A DNA stretch of 64,000 bases, taken from positions 1-64,000 of the forward strand of contig NZ_MNAN01000031.1 of the NCBI RefSeq assembly GCF_001854475.1, written 5' to 3'. Positions 37,749 to 47,339 of the stretch are shown here, in pieces; positions within the stretch are counted from its first letter, which is position 1, and every line of letters starts with the position of its first letter. A model generated the notes under the pieces. That model had not been told where the DNA came from and did no database searches. It saw nothing but the letters and a program-made list of their open reading frames with translations. The translations under genes and the position numbers were made by a program. The DNA comes from Pseudoalteromonas byunsanensis (lineage in GTDB: Bacteria; Pseudomonadota; Gammaproteobacteria; Enterobacterales; Alteromonadaceae).

Positions 37749-38465
37749 CTAAAAACTCTTGGTCGCCTTTTTGTTTGTTTCTTGTTCCCAATTTGCTATC
37801 CCGGCATTAAGCTCGTGGCGATAGCCACTCAGTATAGCGTTATCCGGCGCAATAACATTTCCGGCACTCCCGCCATCTTTAACTTTAAGGTGAAGCCAGT
37901 TTTGAGTATCGGGTCGCGGGTGGCAATGTAAAGACAGTATATAGCGGTTTTGTTGAAGATTAAGCGCGCCTTCTACGCTCTCTTTGGGGCCAAGAATACT
38001 AACATCATAATAGACTGTATCCGGCCCCGACCGATTGTACTGAATACCTTCTACAGCATATCCATGCATTGAGCCAATTAGGGCTACTACCAGCGGGTTG
38101 GTCGCTGTAGCATCATTTTTTTCGACCTTAGCTTGCTGGGGAGCAGCACTCGCAGCGGGTGCTTTCGGTTTTGGGGCCAAAGCCACTTGCGCAAACGATG
38201 GTGCTGGCGCTGAATTTCCTGAGGCTCCAGAAGCCGAAGCCCCTGAGGGTTCAGAAGAGAATAACGCATTCAATTCACTCAGTGACATTTTTTTCCCTCT
38301 TTCCTTTTTACCGAGCTGAATGGGGTTACCCCTCCCCTGCGCTTGCAATTGCGCAGGAATAAAGGAGCAGCGATTGTCTTCAAGTACCGCTGCTTGCTTG
38401 GCTTGACTCACCGCGCGTTGTGTAGTCAATTTCTTAGGCTTGACCATGGTGACTGATTCATTCAT
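37749..38465 (-). CDS. VLEDNR-leader protein, putative effector partner
   Basis: The 238-residue protein has a basic, disordered N-terminus with AAVLEDNRCSFIPAQLQAQG (residues 25-44). A low-complexity Ala/Pro/Ser linker follows (about 70-120), and then a compact C-terminal domain of about 110 residues (PLVVALIGSMHGYAVEGI through RYILSLHCHPRPDTQNWLHL) that I do not recognise. The VLEDNR leader is shared with the DUF4157 protein encoded immediately upstream (42-base gap). Such leaders are common in that protein class, so both may be loaded into the same delivery machinery. No signal peptide is present. Confidence 0.72.
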   Translation of the reverse strand: MNESVTMVKPKKLTTQRAVSQAKQAAVLEDNRCSFIPAQLQAQGRGNPIQLGKKERGKKMSLSELNALFSSEPSGASASGASGNSAPAPSFAQVALAPKPKAPAASAAPQQAKVEKNDATATNPLVVALIGSMHGYAVEGIQYNRSGPDTVYYDVSILGPKESVEGALNLQQNRYILSLHCHPRPDTQNWLHLKVKDGGSAGNVIAPDNAILSGYRHELNAGIANWEQETNKKATKSF

Positions 38466-38507
38466 ATGATGCCTCTGCTTACTGATGCGCTTAACAAAAA
38501 ATGGAAT

Positions 38508-40079
38508 TTATACTTTTGCCCATCCATCTTTTACTGGGCCTAACTTAATCGCAGGGTGTGCTTTTCGCCAGTTCGCTATTTTTTGTCCTCGTAGAGGAGC
38601 AATATCTTTATCTGGTGGTGCATAGCTGGGATCTTTGCCTTTTTTGAGTTCGTTGATAGCCTCCTGTTTCAGGCCATCCAATATCACAGGCGTTAATTGG
38701 GGAGCGGCTAAACTTTTACCTAGCAGATTGGTAAGATCTTGTTTAGCTCTGGCAAATACCCCCGAATAGGCCGCCAAAGCATTCCATATTTTCTGGTTAT
38801 CATTGACTAAACCAAAGTCACCAAGCGTCAGCGAGCTGTCTACTTTTTTATTGATATTCTTACGCGCCGCTCCTGGGTTTACGCCAGCATTTGTAATGGT
38901 GTACGAAATATTCATGTCTTTGATTATCAAACTTGCAGCGGCATCAATGTTGATGTTATCCAGCAGTCGTTTTATTGCGTTGTCGACCTGCGCCAACGCA
39001 GCCTGCCTAGCAGTTTCAGCTTCTGCTCTTTGCTCATCACTGGCAAGAGTAGGCAACAACAATTTGAAAGGATTGCGATCCGCACTTAGTCCCCATTGGC
39101 AGGCGGCCACCAATCGGTCCTTGAACTTGTCTCTGATGGCCTGATTAGGCAATAAAGTACGGGTAACAAGATAATCCCCCTTCTCACCTTCTCCCGGTTG
39201 CCAATTTGCGGCATGGCCCGCATTGTTATCGCCTCTGATCTTATCCTCTTCAGGTGTCCATTCGTCTTCATTTACATCTGACCACCAAGCAACGTTATCG
39301 GGGCCACCCGCACCGCCAAACTGTTTACCGTAGCCATGAGCTCGGTGAAAATTGGCCGCATTGAGTTCAGCGCCACCCCAGCCAGAAAATAAGTTAGTCG
39401 GCCCCACTAGATCTGAAGGTTCCTCGCCAGCACGTTGGGTTGGGTTCCACATATACAAGTCTGGTCCATTAAATTTTTCAGCTTCCAGTTTGCCAGGCCC
39501 ATTTTGCGGATTTACGGTAAGCAGTGCCAACTGAGCCACATCTGCACGCCAATGGTTAGCACTTGCTTTTGCCTGTATGGGCATGTGCTGAGTGAGCGAG
39601 TGACCCACAGACGCAGCTTTCGCTCCCATCACATCAGCTTCACGCTCCAATCCAATATCATCATTAATATTCACCTTGGCTTGTATGGTCGCGCTAACAC
39701 GCCCTTGTTTTTGTTGTACAACGTGCCACGCCTCATGCGGTAGATGCCTTTCTTGTCCTGATGCCACATGAATATCGCTGCCCTGAGCATACGCATGAGC
39801 ATTTAACTGAGCAGGCTTAGGCGAGTTGAAATGTACTTTTACATCGTCCATAGCATAACCTGATAACTGCTCAATACCCGATTTAAGCTGATGAGGTAGG
39901 CCCGTATTATGGTTAGTTACTTCTGCGTCATTATGTGATGTTTGCGCCGAATGCGCTTGGAGCTGCGTCGCTGTAGAGGGATGCACACGATTGTCTTCAA
40001 GCACTGCTTTGCTTGATTTAGAGCGCTGTTGAGCAGTATGAACCTGTCGACTCTTCGCCTGCTGCTGATGTGAGTACAT
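38508..40079 (-). CDS. DUF4157-domain protein, putative injected toxin
   Basis: A leader with KAVLEDNRVHPS (residues 24-35) precedes the DUF4157 domain (about 59-150; LPHQLKSGIEQLSGYAMDDV and HIHVASGQ-like blocks). Its zinc-protease motif is His115-Glu-Ala-Trp-His119. This domain is known to be enriched in cargo of extracellular contractile injection systems. The C-terminal 340 residues are probably the toxic part. NFHRAHGYGKQFGGAGGPDN there resembles the H..G.GGPG...N block of some nuclease toxins, but this is only a resemblance. At 523 residues without a signal peptide, export would need a dedicated system; no injection-system structural gene is in this window. Confidence 0.82.
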   Translation of the reverse strand: MYSHQQQAKSRQVHTAQQRSKSSKAVLEDNRVHPSTATQLQAHSAQTSHNDAEVTNHNTGLPHQLKSGIEQLSGYAMDDVKVHFNSPKPAQLNAHAYAQGSDIHVASGQERHLPHEAWHVVQQKQGRVSATIQAKVNINDDIGLEREADVMGAKAASVGHSLTQHMPIQAKASANHWRADVAQLALLTVNPQNGPGKLEAEKFNGPDLYMWNPTQRAGEEPSDLVGPTNLFSGWGGAELNAANFHRAHGYGKQFGGAGGPDNVAWWSDVNEDEWTPEEDKIRGDNNAGHAANWQPGEGEKGDYLVTRTLLPNQAIRDKFKDRLVAACQWGLSADRNPFKLLLPTLASDEQRAEAETARQAALAQVDNAIKRLLDNINIDAAASLIIKDMNISYTITNAGVNPGAARKNINKKVDSSLTLGDFGLVNDNQKIWNALAAYSGVFARAKQDLTNLLGKSLAAPQLTPVILDGLKQEAINELKKGKDPSYAPPDKDIAPLRGQKIANWRKAHPAIKLGPVKDGWAKV

Positions 40080-40194
40080 GCCAATCCCTTTTGGTATTTT
40101 CTACACTTGATTTTATATTCTGCACCTTTGTAAGCGTTTAAAAAACAATCAAGCCAATAATTTCATTACACCCGCTTACAGCAAGTTATCAATT

Positions 40195-40800
40195 CTAGGT
40201 GTTTGTTATTGATTCTGCCCACTTAAACTTTCTAAAAGAGATATTAAATCTCGGCCCAGTCTGTTTTGTTCCTTTAGCGACTGCATGTTCATACTGCTCT
40301 TGAAAGCCTTTGCCCATAACCAACAACGAGCCATCTTCGAGTGTCAAGTTATGTTGTATATCAGGGTTATTTTGCTCGCGAATTAAAAACTCGCGTTCAG
40401 CTCCCAAGCTTATAGAGGCTATTACATCAGTTGGACCAAAGGCGGGTAAGTCGGTATGAAACCCCATGTACTCTTCTCCATCGGGGTAGTACAGACACAC
40501 CCCAACACTAAACTCAACACCCGTACACTGGGCAATTTGCTGCTGTAATTGTGCCAATAGAGGTGGCCAGGGAACACGTCGACCATGGCACTGAGGAAAC
40601 GCGTCAGTGTCGGCAAGCTGTGGCTCAATAAATATCATTTTCCATGGCCAGATACTGACTTCTTCACCGTGAGGCAAGGTGACTTTTTCTGGATCGCTTA
40701 GATCGAAGCTCGATGCAATCCAATCAAATATGGCTTGAGACTGCTGGCGAGACATAAATTGCGAGTAATAGTGGGCGTCACAACTGAGCGCTAGTTTCAC
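40195..40800 (-). CDS. AlkB-like 2-oxoglutarate/Fe(II) dioxygenase
   Basis: The 201-residue protein belongs to the AlkB group, which removes alkyl lesions from nucleic acid bases by oxidation. The iron ligands appear as His and Asp in YMGFHTDLPAFG and a distal His in YEHAVAKG. The 2-oxoglutarate-binding arginine lies in GPRFNISFRKF. ISLGAEREFLIR and GSLLVMGKGFQEQYEH are typical strands. It is shorter than E. coli AlkB (216) and closer to the eukaryote-like ALKBH2/3 type found in many proteobacteria. It has its own upstream region. Confidence 0.88.
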   Translation of the reverse strand: MKLALSCDAHYYSQFMSRQQSQAIFDWIASSFDLSDPEKVTLPHGEEVSIWPWKMIFIEPQLADTDAFPQCHGRRVPWPPLLAQLQQQIAQCTGVEFSVGVCLYYPDGEEYMGFHTDLPAFGPTDVIASISLGAEREFLIREQNNPDIQHNLTLEDGSLLVMGKGFQEQYEHAVAKGTKQTGPRFNISFRKFKWAESITNT

Positions 40801-40937
40801 GACTGATTCCTTAATGTATATCCATTAATCGTTAATCTAGCGCTAAGCGATACACAAAGCAAAGTACATCCTTATTTTGCTTCGTGTTTTTGCCACTTAT
40901 CATGTCGGTATCTGTGGCTTTGATTTAGTTTAATTAG

Positions 40938-42869
40938 TTAGTGTGCAGCAAGCCCCAAACTTTGTCTGATCTGCTGCATTTGTTCTTGTAAACGCGCTTG
41001 AATGTCACACACCTGCTGACTTGAACTGTTCACTTGGGCCTTCATTTGATCCATTTCATCACTGAAATTATCCAATAAGCCACTTTGCTGCTGAGCAATT
41101 TCCATGGCGTGTGTGGCCACCTGATTAGCTGTTTGTGCACTTTGCGCTACGCCTTCTGAATTTTTCTTCAACTCTTGTGCGTGATGGGTTTGTAACTCAG
41201 CGTCTTCGGCCAGTGCCGAGATCTGCGTTGACACTCTGCTTGAGTTATCGCCTAGTATATCCAGTTGTGAATTGATATCAGTTAGGGAGTCTTGAGTTTG
41301 CTGAGCCAGTTTACGTACCTCATCGGCCACCACCGCAAAACCTCGACCATGTTCACCTGCACGTGCCGATTCAATCGCGGCATTCAGCGCCAGTAGGTTG
41401 GTTTGATCGGCAATATTACGAATAATCTCAATCACTTTACCAACATCTGCTACACCGTTGAGTAACTCGTTCAAACTCGCCAACCCTTCTTCTACTCGCT
41501 GCTGGTTTTTAGAACTGGCATTGAGCATTGCATCTGCAAAATTAACACTTTGCCTCATTGCATTGAAGGTTTGGTTGGCATTGTCTGATACCTGAGAGTT
41601 GATGTCGCTGGCTTCGCTACCCAATGTTTTGACTTGATCTAGCATGCTCTGCGTTTGTTCAACTCGCGTGTAAGTGGTATCTGACTGAGCGCTTATTTTT
41701 GCTAAATGCTCACTCATTTGCTGCATAAACTCATTAATCACACTGAGCATCTCTTCGCGCTCTTGCGCCTCACCACGTTGACGTTCTATCAACTGGTTGA
41801 AGTAGGTCGCAATTTCCCCCAGCTCAGTATTCTTACTCTTACTTTTAATGGTCTTTAATTCATTACTTTCGATTAAATCAGCGAAGCCATCACGAAGATA
41901 ACGCAGTGGTTGTAATACTTGATTCCGTTGTACCAAATAGACTCCCAACGCCAACACCACCAGCAAGCCAATGGCAATACCGAAAATGAGCAACACACGC
42001 TGCGATAAAATATCTTGCTGCTGTTTAAGCTGCTGCTCTGCGCCAAGCATCACATTAGAAACTTTTTTCATATCATCACGCAGACCACGTATACCCGATT
42101 GGCGCTTTTTGGCTTGTGTGAGAGTCGCTCGCAAATCTCTTTCAAAGCGATTTGGCCAACTGTTTAGCTCTGCTTTGATTTCTTCTGCTAAATCCTCCGG
42201 CTCTGCACCTAAAAATAGCTCGTCTTCATCAACCTCAGACATCACCCCTAGATTGTCTAATCGAGCGATCTCATCGGATAATTGTTGCAGTCGATATACA
42301 CTCTGTTGCAGATTCTTCTCGGTGGCTAAATCAAAACTCATCACCAATTGATAGGTATAAATACTCAGGTTGCTCACCTGTGAATAGTAATCTGATGCCA
42401 AGGCGTGATACTGAGGAGCCAACGGATGCTCTGAAGCTTTGAGGGTGTAATTGATAAGTGATGATGCTGAGCCTGCCATTTGTCGTAAGGCATTATCAAG
42501 CAGCGCCATTTCATTACCTGATAACTTACCTAACGCGCGATACTTACCGTTAATGTCTTTATCAAGCTGCGCTAATTGATTTTCCATCCGCTCATTGAGG
42601 GTATCAGGCAGTGCGCCGAGTTGCTGTTGTTTGATCCTCTCTATTAACTCAGAAGCGTGATTTAGATATTGGCCATCACCTGAGCCCAGATAATCTTCAA
42701 TGCTTCCTTCTAAATCTATCAAAATGGTATTTTTGAGTTGGGTATATGCCATGTTTTGGCTATCGAGTGAACTGAGCACTTGAGAAGCCCACACTAATAC
42801 GGCAGCTAAAAACACACTGGCTGATGCCAACAAAATTGCCAATAACCGAGTAAACGACGAAACACGCAT
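40938..42869 (-). CDS. Methyl-accepting chemotaxis protein
   Basis: This transmembrane chemoreceptor has about 643 residues from ATG 42869; a start two codons upstream is also possible. TM1 lies at about 8-30, a long helical periplasmic sensor follows to about residue 290, then TM2 ([22 protein letters not shown]) and a HAMP-like linker. The cytoplasmic signalling coiled coil has the hairpin tip [41 protein letters not shown], which contacts CheA and CheW. The C-terminus lacks the pentapeptide for CheR tethering. The sensed ligand is not predictable from the sequence. Confidence 0.93.
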   Translation of the reverse strand: MRVSSFTRLLAILLASASVFLAAVLVWASQVLSSLDSQNMAYTQLKNTILIDLEGSIEDYLGSGDGQYLNHASELIERIKQQQLGALPDTLNERMENQLAQLDKDINGKYRALGKLSGNEMALLDNALRQMAGSASSLINYTLKASEHPLAPQYHALASDYYSQVSNLSIYTYQLVMSFDLATEKNLQQSVYRLQQLSDEIARLDNLGVMSEVDEDELFLGAEPEDLAEEIKAELNSWPNRFERDLRATLTQAKKRQSGIRGLRDDMKKVSNVMLGAEQQLKQQQDILSQRVLLIFGIAIGLLVVLALGVYLVQRNQVLQPLRYLRDGFADLIESNELKTIKSKSKNTELGEIATYFNQLIERQRGEAQEREEMLSVINEFMQQMSEHLAKISAQSDTTYTRVEQTQSMLDQVKTLGSEASDINSQVSDNANQTFNAMRQSVNFADAMLNASSKNQQRVEEGLASLNELLNGVADVGKVIEIIRNIADQTNLLALNAAIESARAGEHGRGFAVVADEVRKLAQQTQDSLTDINSQLDILGDNSSRVSTQISALAEDAELQTHHAQELKKNSEGVAQSAQTANQVATHAMEIAQQQSGLLDNFSDEMDQMKAQVNSSSQQVCDIQARLQEQMQQIRQSLGLAAH

Positions 42870-43010
42870 AACCACAACCCTTCAATATTTAAGCGCGTGT
42901 ACAGTATTACCCTTTTATGACAATTTGATGTAAATTACCCAAAAATTAAACAACCAATATAAAAACCATACTTTTAGCGTATATTTTATCAACAACAGAC
43001 ATCTATACGG

Positions 43011-43781
43011 CTATTTCATTGCTGCTTTTACATAAACATCAAATCTGTTTTTCTTAGTTTTTATTTGCATACTAGGGGTTTTATCATTTAAGAAAGGTGC
43101 ATAATCAGGGCGTTTAACAACCACTCTTTTAGTCGCTAATTGGTAGGCAAATTCTAATAAATTGTCGGCATCATCGTCGGCACCGACGAGATCTTGAAAA
43201 ACTCTCATCTCTTTTTTCACCAATGCAGACTTTTCACGGTGCGGAAACATCGGGTCAAGATAAACAACATCGGGTTGTAACTGCGTGCTTGCAAGTAAAT
43301 CATGACTTGAGCCAAATTCCATTTGCATATTTTGCTGCATCCAACTGCCTATTTCTATGTCTTGATAAGCGCGCTGCAAACCATCATACAACAGCGCAGC
43401 CACCACAGGGTGACGTTCATGCAGGGTTACTTTACAACCTAAGGCAGCCAATACGAACGCATCGCGCCCCAAACCAGCGGTTGCATCGAGTACATGTGGT
43501 GTGGCACCTTTGTTTAAACCTACGGCTTTAGCAATCGCCTGCCCTTTACCGCCACCGAACTTGCGACGATGCGCCGCTGCGCCTGTCACAAAATCAACTA
43601 ACACAGCCCCAAGTTTAGGCTCATCCGCTTTGAGCAATTGCAAACCTTGTTCATCATACAGCAGTTTAAAATTGCCTTGGCCTAAGCTGTTAGCCCGCTC
43701 TGCCCATTGTTCTAACGCAAAGCGCTGTTCTAGGTCAGTTAAATAAGGGCGGTTTTCAACGAATGGGGTATGAATAAGCAC
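43011..43781 (-). CDS. rsmJ: 16S rRNA (guanine1516-N2)-methyltransferase RsmJ
   Basis: RsmJ methylates G1516 of 16S rRNA. The 256-residue protein has [20 protein letters not shown], the SAM-binding motif [17 protein letters not shown] and the catalytic-site block [22 protein letters not shown], all typical of this family (formerly YhiQ). In E. coli rsmJ lies next to prlC and gor; the same neighbourhood is present here, with a response-regulator gene inserted between prlC and rsmJ. Confidence 0.95.
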   Translation of the reverse strand: MLIHTPFVENRPYLTDLEQRFALEQWAERANSLGQGNFKLLYDEQGLQLLKADEPKLGAVLVDFVTGAAAHRRKFGGGKGQAIAKAVGLNKGATPHVLDATAGLGRDAFVLAALGCKVTLHERHPVVAALLYDGLQRAYQDIEIGSWMQQNMQMEFGSSHDLLASTQLQPDVVYLDPMFPHREKSALVKKEMRVFQDLVGADDDADNLLEFAYQLATKRVVVKRPDYAPFLNDKTPSMQIKTKKNRFDVYVKAAMK

Positions 43782-43875
43782 TACAAACTCCTGTGTTCAG
43801 AAGTACTAAGTATACCTAAAGCCTAATTACCACGACACCGCTAAATTGCGTAGTTAAAGATAAAAGTCGATTAAC

Positions 43876-45024
43876 CTAGAACAGCTCAATGTCTACCTGA
43901 GATGCCACGTCTTCTTCGCCCCAAGGTTTGGCAATTTTATTAAGGCTTTCGATCAACTGATAGCGCACTTGACCCACTTCATTGAGCTTAGATTTGATCA
44001 CTGTCAGTTCATCATCCAAAAACGCAAAATGCTCGTGCATTTTCTCTAGCGTGTCAGCCTGTTCGCTTGGCAGTTGCGCTTTTATTTTCTTTGCCAGCTC
44101 AAAAAATTCGGCAACTTTTAGGCTGTGAAGCTCATCCATGCCATATAGTTGCTCACTCAACTCCTCAAACATCAGCCCGATTCGCTCTACCTTGTTCAAC
44201 GCGTCTTCGCTTATCTCCATATCTTTTATTTTGGCATTGGTTGCCTCTAGGATATGCGGCAATAGATCTTTATAACGGCCATACATTGCAGCATCTTCAA
44301 TGGGCATGTTTTTTACCAACAATGACACTTTGGGGTAATTAATAATGGTACGACAGCCAAAATCAACAAAACGGTCACTGTCTCGATGCTTTTCTAACAA
44401 TTCTTGCTCAATGGGCTGCATCGTTCCATTGTGAGAAAAGAAAACTTCACTGCCGTGATACCAAAATACCACCGCCACATCGAGTTTGAGCGGTATAAAA
44501 AACTCAAAAAAATACTCACTGAGCGAGGTTAAGTCATGGGCATGATATGACTGTCCAACATACCGCATGATCCGCCCCATATCACCGGAGTCCGTCATGG
44601 CTATTTCAGCGGTGACTTGTGCACGCTGTATATCTTGTTTAAGTTGTTGTGATTGTTGGCGATAGGTATCAAGCACTTGGATCCTAGCCAATAACTCAGG
44701 GGATGCAAAGGGCTTGACGATGTAGTCTGCGGCACCGGAATTGTAACCACGCATACGCTCAGATATATCTCCCTTGGACGATAAAAACATCACTGGGGTG
44801 TCTGCGGTTTGTTCACATTGCTTAAGCTTTTCACAGGTTTCAAAGCCATTCATACCGGGCATTTCAACATCTAACAAGATAATATCCGGTTGGTATTTTT
44901 GCGCTAGGCGAATTCCTTCTTCACCATTTTTAGCATGTAGTAACTGACAAGATGAAGCGAGCGCGTCTTCAATGATGCAATGCGCTAACTTATCATCGTC
45001 AATCGCTAATACTAGTTTGCTCAT
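43876..45024 (-). CDS. Response regulator with uncharacterised output region
   Basis: The N-terminal receiver domain (1-122) has DDD near the start, the phospho-acceptor in ILLDVEMPGMNGFE, and FLSSKGD and VKPFASPE as switch residues. The remaining 260 residues form no DNA-binding, GGDEF or HD domain that I can name. They include HGSEVFFSHNG, a cysteine in DFGCRTIINYP, and C-terminal coiled-coil helices. Proteins of this plan occur near prlC in Shewanella-type genomes. The output is therefore unknown and may be protein-protein contact. Confidence 0.82.
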   Translation of the reverse strand: MSKLVLAIDDDKLAHCIIEDALASSCQLLHAKNGEEGIRLAQKYQPDIILLDVEMPGMNGFETCEKLKQCEQTADTPVMFLSSKGDISERMRGYNSGAADYIVKPFASPELLARIQVLDTYRQQSQQLKQDIQRAQVTAEIAMTDSGDMGRIMRYVGQSYHAHDLTSLSEYFFEFFIPLKLDVAVVFWYHGSEVFFSHNGTMQPIEQELLEKHRDSDRFVDFGCRTIINYPKVSLLVKNMPIEDAAMYGRYKDLLPHILEATNAKIKDMEISEDALNKVERIGLMFEELSEQLYGMDELHSLKVAEFFELAKKIKAQLPSEQADTLEKMHEHFAFLDDELTVIKSKLNEVGQVRYQLIESLNKIAKPWGEEDVASQVDIELF

Positions 45025-45088
45025 TTTGCTACCCTAATTAGCTCTATTCTTTAAAAAGCATAGACCTAGATAGCAATTTTGCGAACGA

Positions 45089-45118
45089 CAAAAAAACAAA
45101 GGCACCCGAAGGTGCCTT
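45089..45118 (-). terminator. Terminator after prlC
   Basis: Read on the minus strand the stem AAGGCACC / GGTGCCTT with a TTCG loop is followed by TTGTTTTTTT. It ends the prlC transcript before the response-regulator gene. Confidence 0.9.
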
Positions 45119-45147
45119 ATTTAGTGAGTTACTGTTCAGCTGTTAGC

Positions 45148-47193
45148 TTAAGCGGCGCTGTTAATACCACTGTGTCTTAACAAAGCATCTACTTGCGGCT
45201 CTCTACCTCTAAAGCGCGTGAAAAGCACCATGGGCGCTTCAGAACCACCCTTTTCTAAGATGTTTTCCATAAACGAGCGACCGGTCTGAGCATTGAAAAT
45301 ACCGTCTTCTTCAAATTTAGAAAACGCATCCGCCGAAAGTACTTCAGCCCATTTATACGAGTAATAACCCGCACTATAGCCCCCCGCAAAAATGTGACTA
45401 AAGCTGTGTTGAAAACGGTTAAATTCTGGCGCTTTTATAACCGCAGTCTTTTCTCTTACGGCATTCAAAATCGCCTGAATTTGAAACTCTTGGTCCGCTT
45501 TATAATCGGCATGAATATGAAAATCAAACAAACTGAACTCGATTTGACGCAACATCTGCATCGCCGATTGATAATTCTTCGCAGCCAATAGCTTGTCTAA
45601 TAGCGCTTTAGGTAGCGGTTCGTCCGTTTCATAGTGACCAGAGATAAAGTTCAGGGCTTCTTCTTCAAAGCACCAATTCTCTAAAAACTGACTTGGTAAT
45701 TCAACCGCATCCCACGCAACTCCATTGATACCAGACACCGCTGTGGCATCAACCTGTGTCAACATATGGTGAATTCCGTGACCAAACTCATGGAATAAGG
45801 TGGTGACTTCATTGTGGGTGAACAGCGCAGGTTTATCACCGACCGCTTTGTTAAAGTTACACACTAAAAAGGCCACTGGAGTTTGCACCTTGCCATCAAC
45901 ATGGCGCATACGACAAATACAATCCCCCATCCATGCCCCACCGCGTTTGTGCTCGCGGGCATATAAATCGAGGTAGAAATGGCCTCTAAGCTCACCGTCT
46001 TTGTCATGAATCGCAAAGAATCGTACATCTGGGTGATAGGTATCAAACTCTTTCACCTCAGTAACCGTGATCCCAAACAAACGATTTACGGTGGTAAACA
46101 AACCACTTAGTACCTTGTTGGCTGGGAAGTACGGACGTAATAGTTCGTCTGAAATCGCGTACTTGGCCTGTTTAAGCTTTTCACCGTAATAGCCGTAATC
46201 CCACGCTTGAAGCTGCTCAATTCCGTGTTGCTGTTTTGCAAACTCAACCAGTTCAGCCAACTCTGCCTGCGCCTGTGGTCTTGATTTGTCAGCCAAGTCA
46301 TTTAAAAAGGCAAACACTTGCTCTGGTGATTCGGCCATTTTGGTCGCCAGTGATTCATGGGCGTAACTTTCAAAACCTAACAGTTGTGCAAGCTCATGAC
46401 GCAGCGCCAACTCTTCTGCCATGATCTCTGAGTTATCAAACTCATTGGCATTGGGTCCTTGGTCTGACGCACGAGTAACAAACGCGCGATAAGCCTCTTC
46501 TCGTAGTTCACGGTTATCGGCATACGTCATGACGGGTAAATAAGAAGGAATATCTAGTGTAAATACCCAGCCCTCAAGACCTTTAGCTTCAGCGGTGTGC
46601 TGAGCCAACGCCAATGCGGACTCAGGTAAGCCGCTTAACTGCGCCTCGTCTGTAATATGTTTATGCCAAGCCTGAGTGGCATCCATAACGTTATTGCCAA
46701 ACTTAGCGGATAACTCAGACAATCTGGCTCTAATTTCTCCAAATCGCTTTTGCTTATCTTCACTTAAGCCAATACCCGACAACTCGAAATCACGTAGTTG
46801 GTTGTCTATCGTGGTTTGCTGCGCCACAGTTAACTGCGCAAACTCAGCTGACTCTTTTAGCGATTTGTACGCTTGATACAACCCCTGATGTTGCCCAACA
46901 TAAGTTGAATACTCAGAAATTAATGGCAAACACTCATCGTAGGCTTGGCGCAACTCTTCACTATTTACCACCGAGTGCAGATGTGACACCGGCGACCACA
47001 CGCGAGACAGTCTGTCATCCGACACTTCCAGTGGCTGCACTAAATTTTGCCAGGTAAATGACTCATTTTTTAGAACGTTATCAATCGTTTCACGACAGTG
47101 TGCAATGGCCTCTTTTAGAGCGGGAACTATGTGCTGAGGTTTTATCTTCGAAAATGGTGGCAGGCCTTCTAGCCCAATCAATGGGTTGCTCAT
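45148..47193 (-). CDS. prlC: Oligopeptidase A (M3 metallopeptidase)
   Basis: PrlC is a cytoplasmic zinc endopeptidase that degrades signal peptides and other short peptides. The 681-residue protein has the active-site helix TTLFHEFGHGIHHMLTQVD, in which HEFGH supplies two zinc ligands and the catalytic Glu. A downstream Glu-containing block (WDAVELPSQFLENWCFEE) provides the third ligand. Length matches family M3A. It is divergent from gor, and the RsmJ gene lies further downstream, as in other gammaproteobacteria. Confidence 0.96.
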   Translation of the reverse strand: MSNPLIGLEGLPPFSKIKPQHIVPALKEAIAHCRETIDNVLKNESFTWQNLVQPLEVSDDRLSRVWSPVSHLHSVVNSEELRQAYDECLPLISEYSTYVGQHQGLYQAYKSLKESAEFAQLTVAQQTTIDNQLRDFELSGIGLSEDKQKRFGEIRARLSELSAKFGNNVMDATQAWHKHITDEAQLSGLPESALALAQHTAEAKGLEGWVFTLDIPSYLPVMTYADNRELREEAYRAFVTRASDQGPNANEFDNSEIMAEELALRHELAQLLGFESYAHESLATKMAESPEQVFAFLNDLADKSRPQAQAELAELVEFAKQQHGIEQLQAWDYGYYGEKLKQAKYAISDELLRPYFPANKVLSGLFTTVNRLFGITVTEVKEFDTYHPDVRFFAIHDKDGELRGHFYLDLYAREHKRGGAWMGDCICRMRHVDGKVQTPVAFLVCNFNKAVGDKPALFTHNEVTTLFHEFGHGIHHMLTQVDATAVSGINGVAWDAVELPSQFLENWCFEEEALNFISGHYETDEPLPKALLDKLLAAKNYQSAMQMLRQIEFSLFDFHIHADYKADQEFQIQAILNAVREKTAVIKAPEFNRFQHSFSHIFAGGYSAGYYSYKWAEVLSADAFSKFEEDGIFNAQTGRSFMENILEKGGSEAPMVLFTRFRGREPQVDALLRHSGINSAA

Positions 47194-47339
47194 AATCTTT
47201 TCTCTATCGTTATTTAAGCGTTATTGGGTTGAAATTGGGGCAAATGCCGCAATTACAAGTTAGACTGTTATTTTTTCTGGCGTTTCGAGGTCTTGATACT
47301 CTAAGCGTAGAACAATTTTTTAGGAATTAAGGGTAAGCT

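Noticed and set aside
38098..38362. Plus-strand frames inside the VLEDNR-leader gene
   Set aside because: They are antisense to the Ala/Pro/Ser linker and have low-complexity composition.
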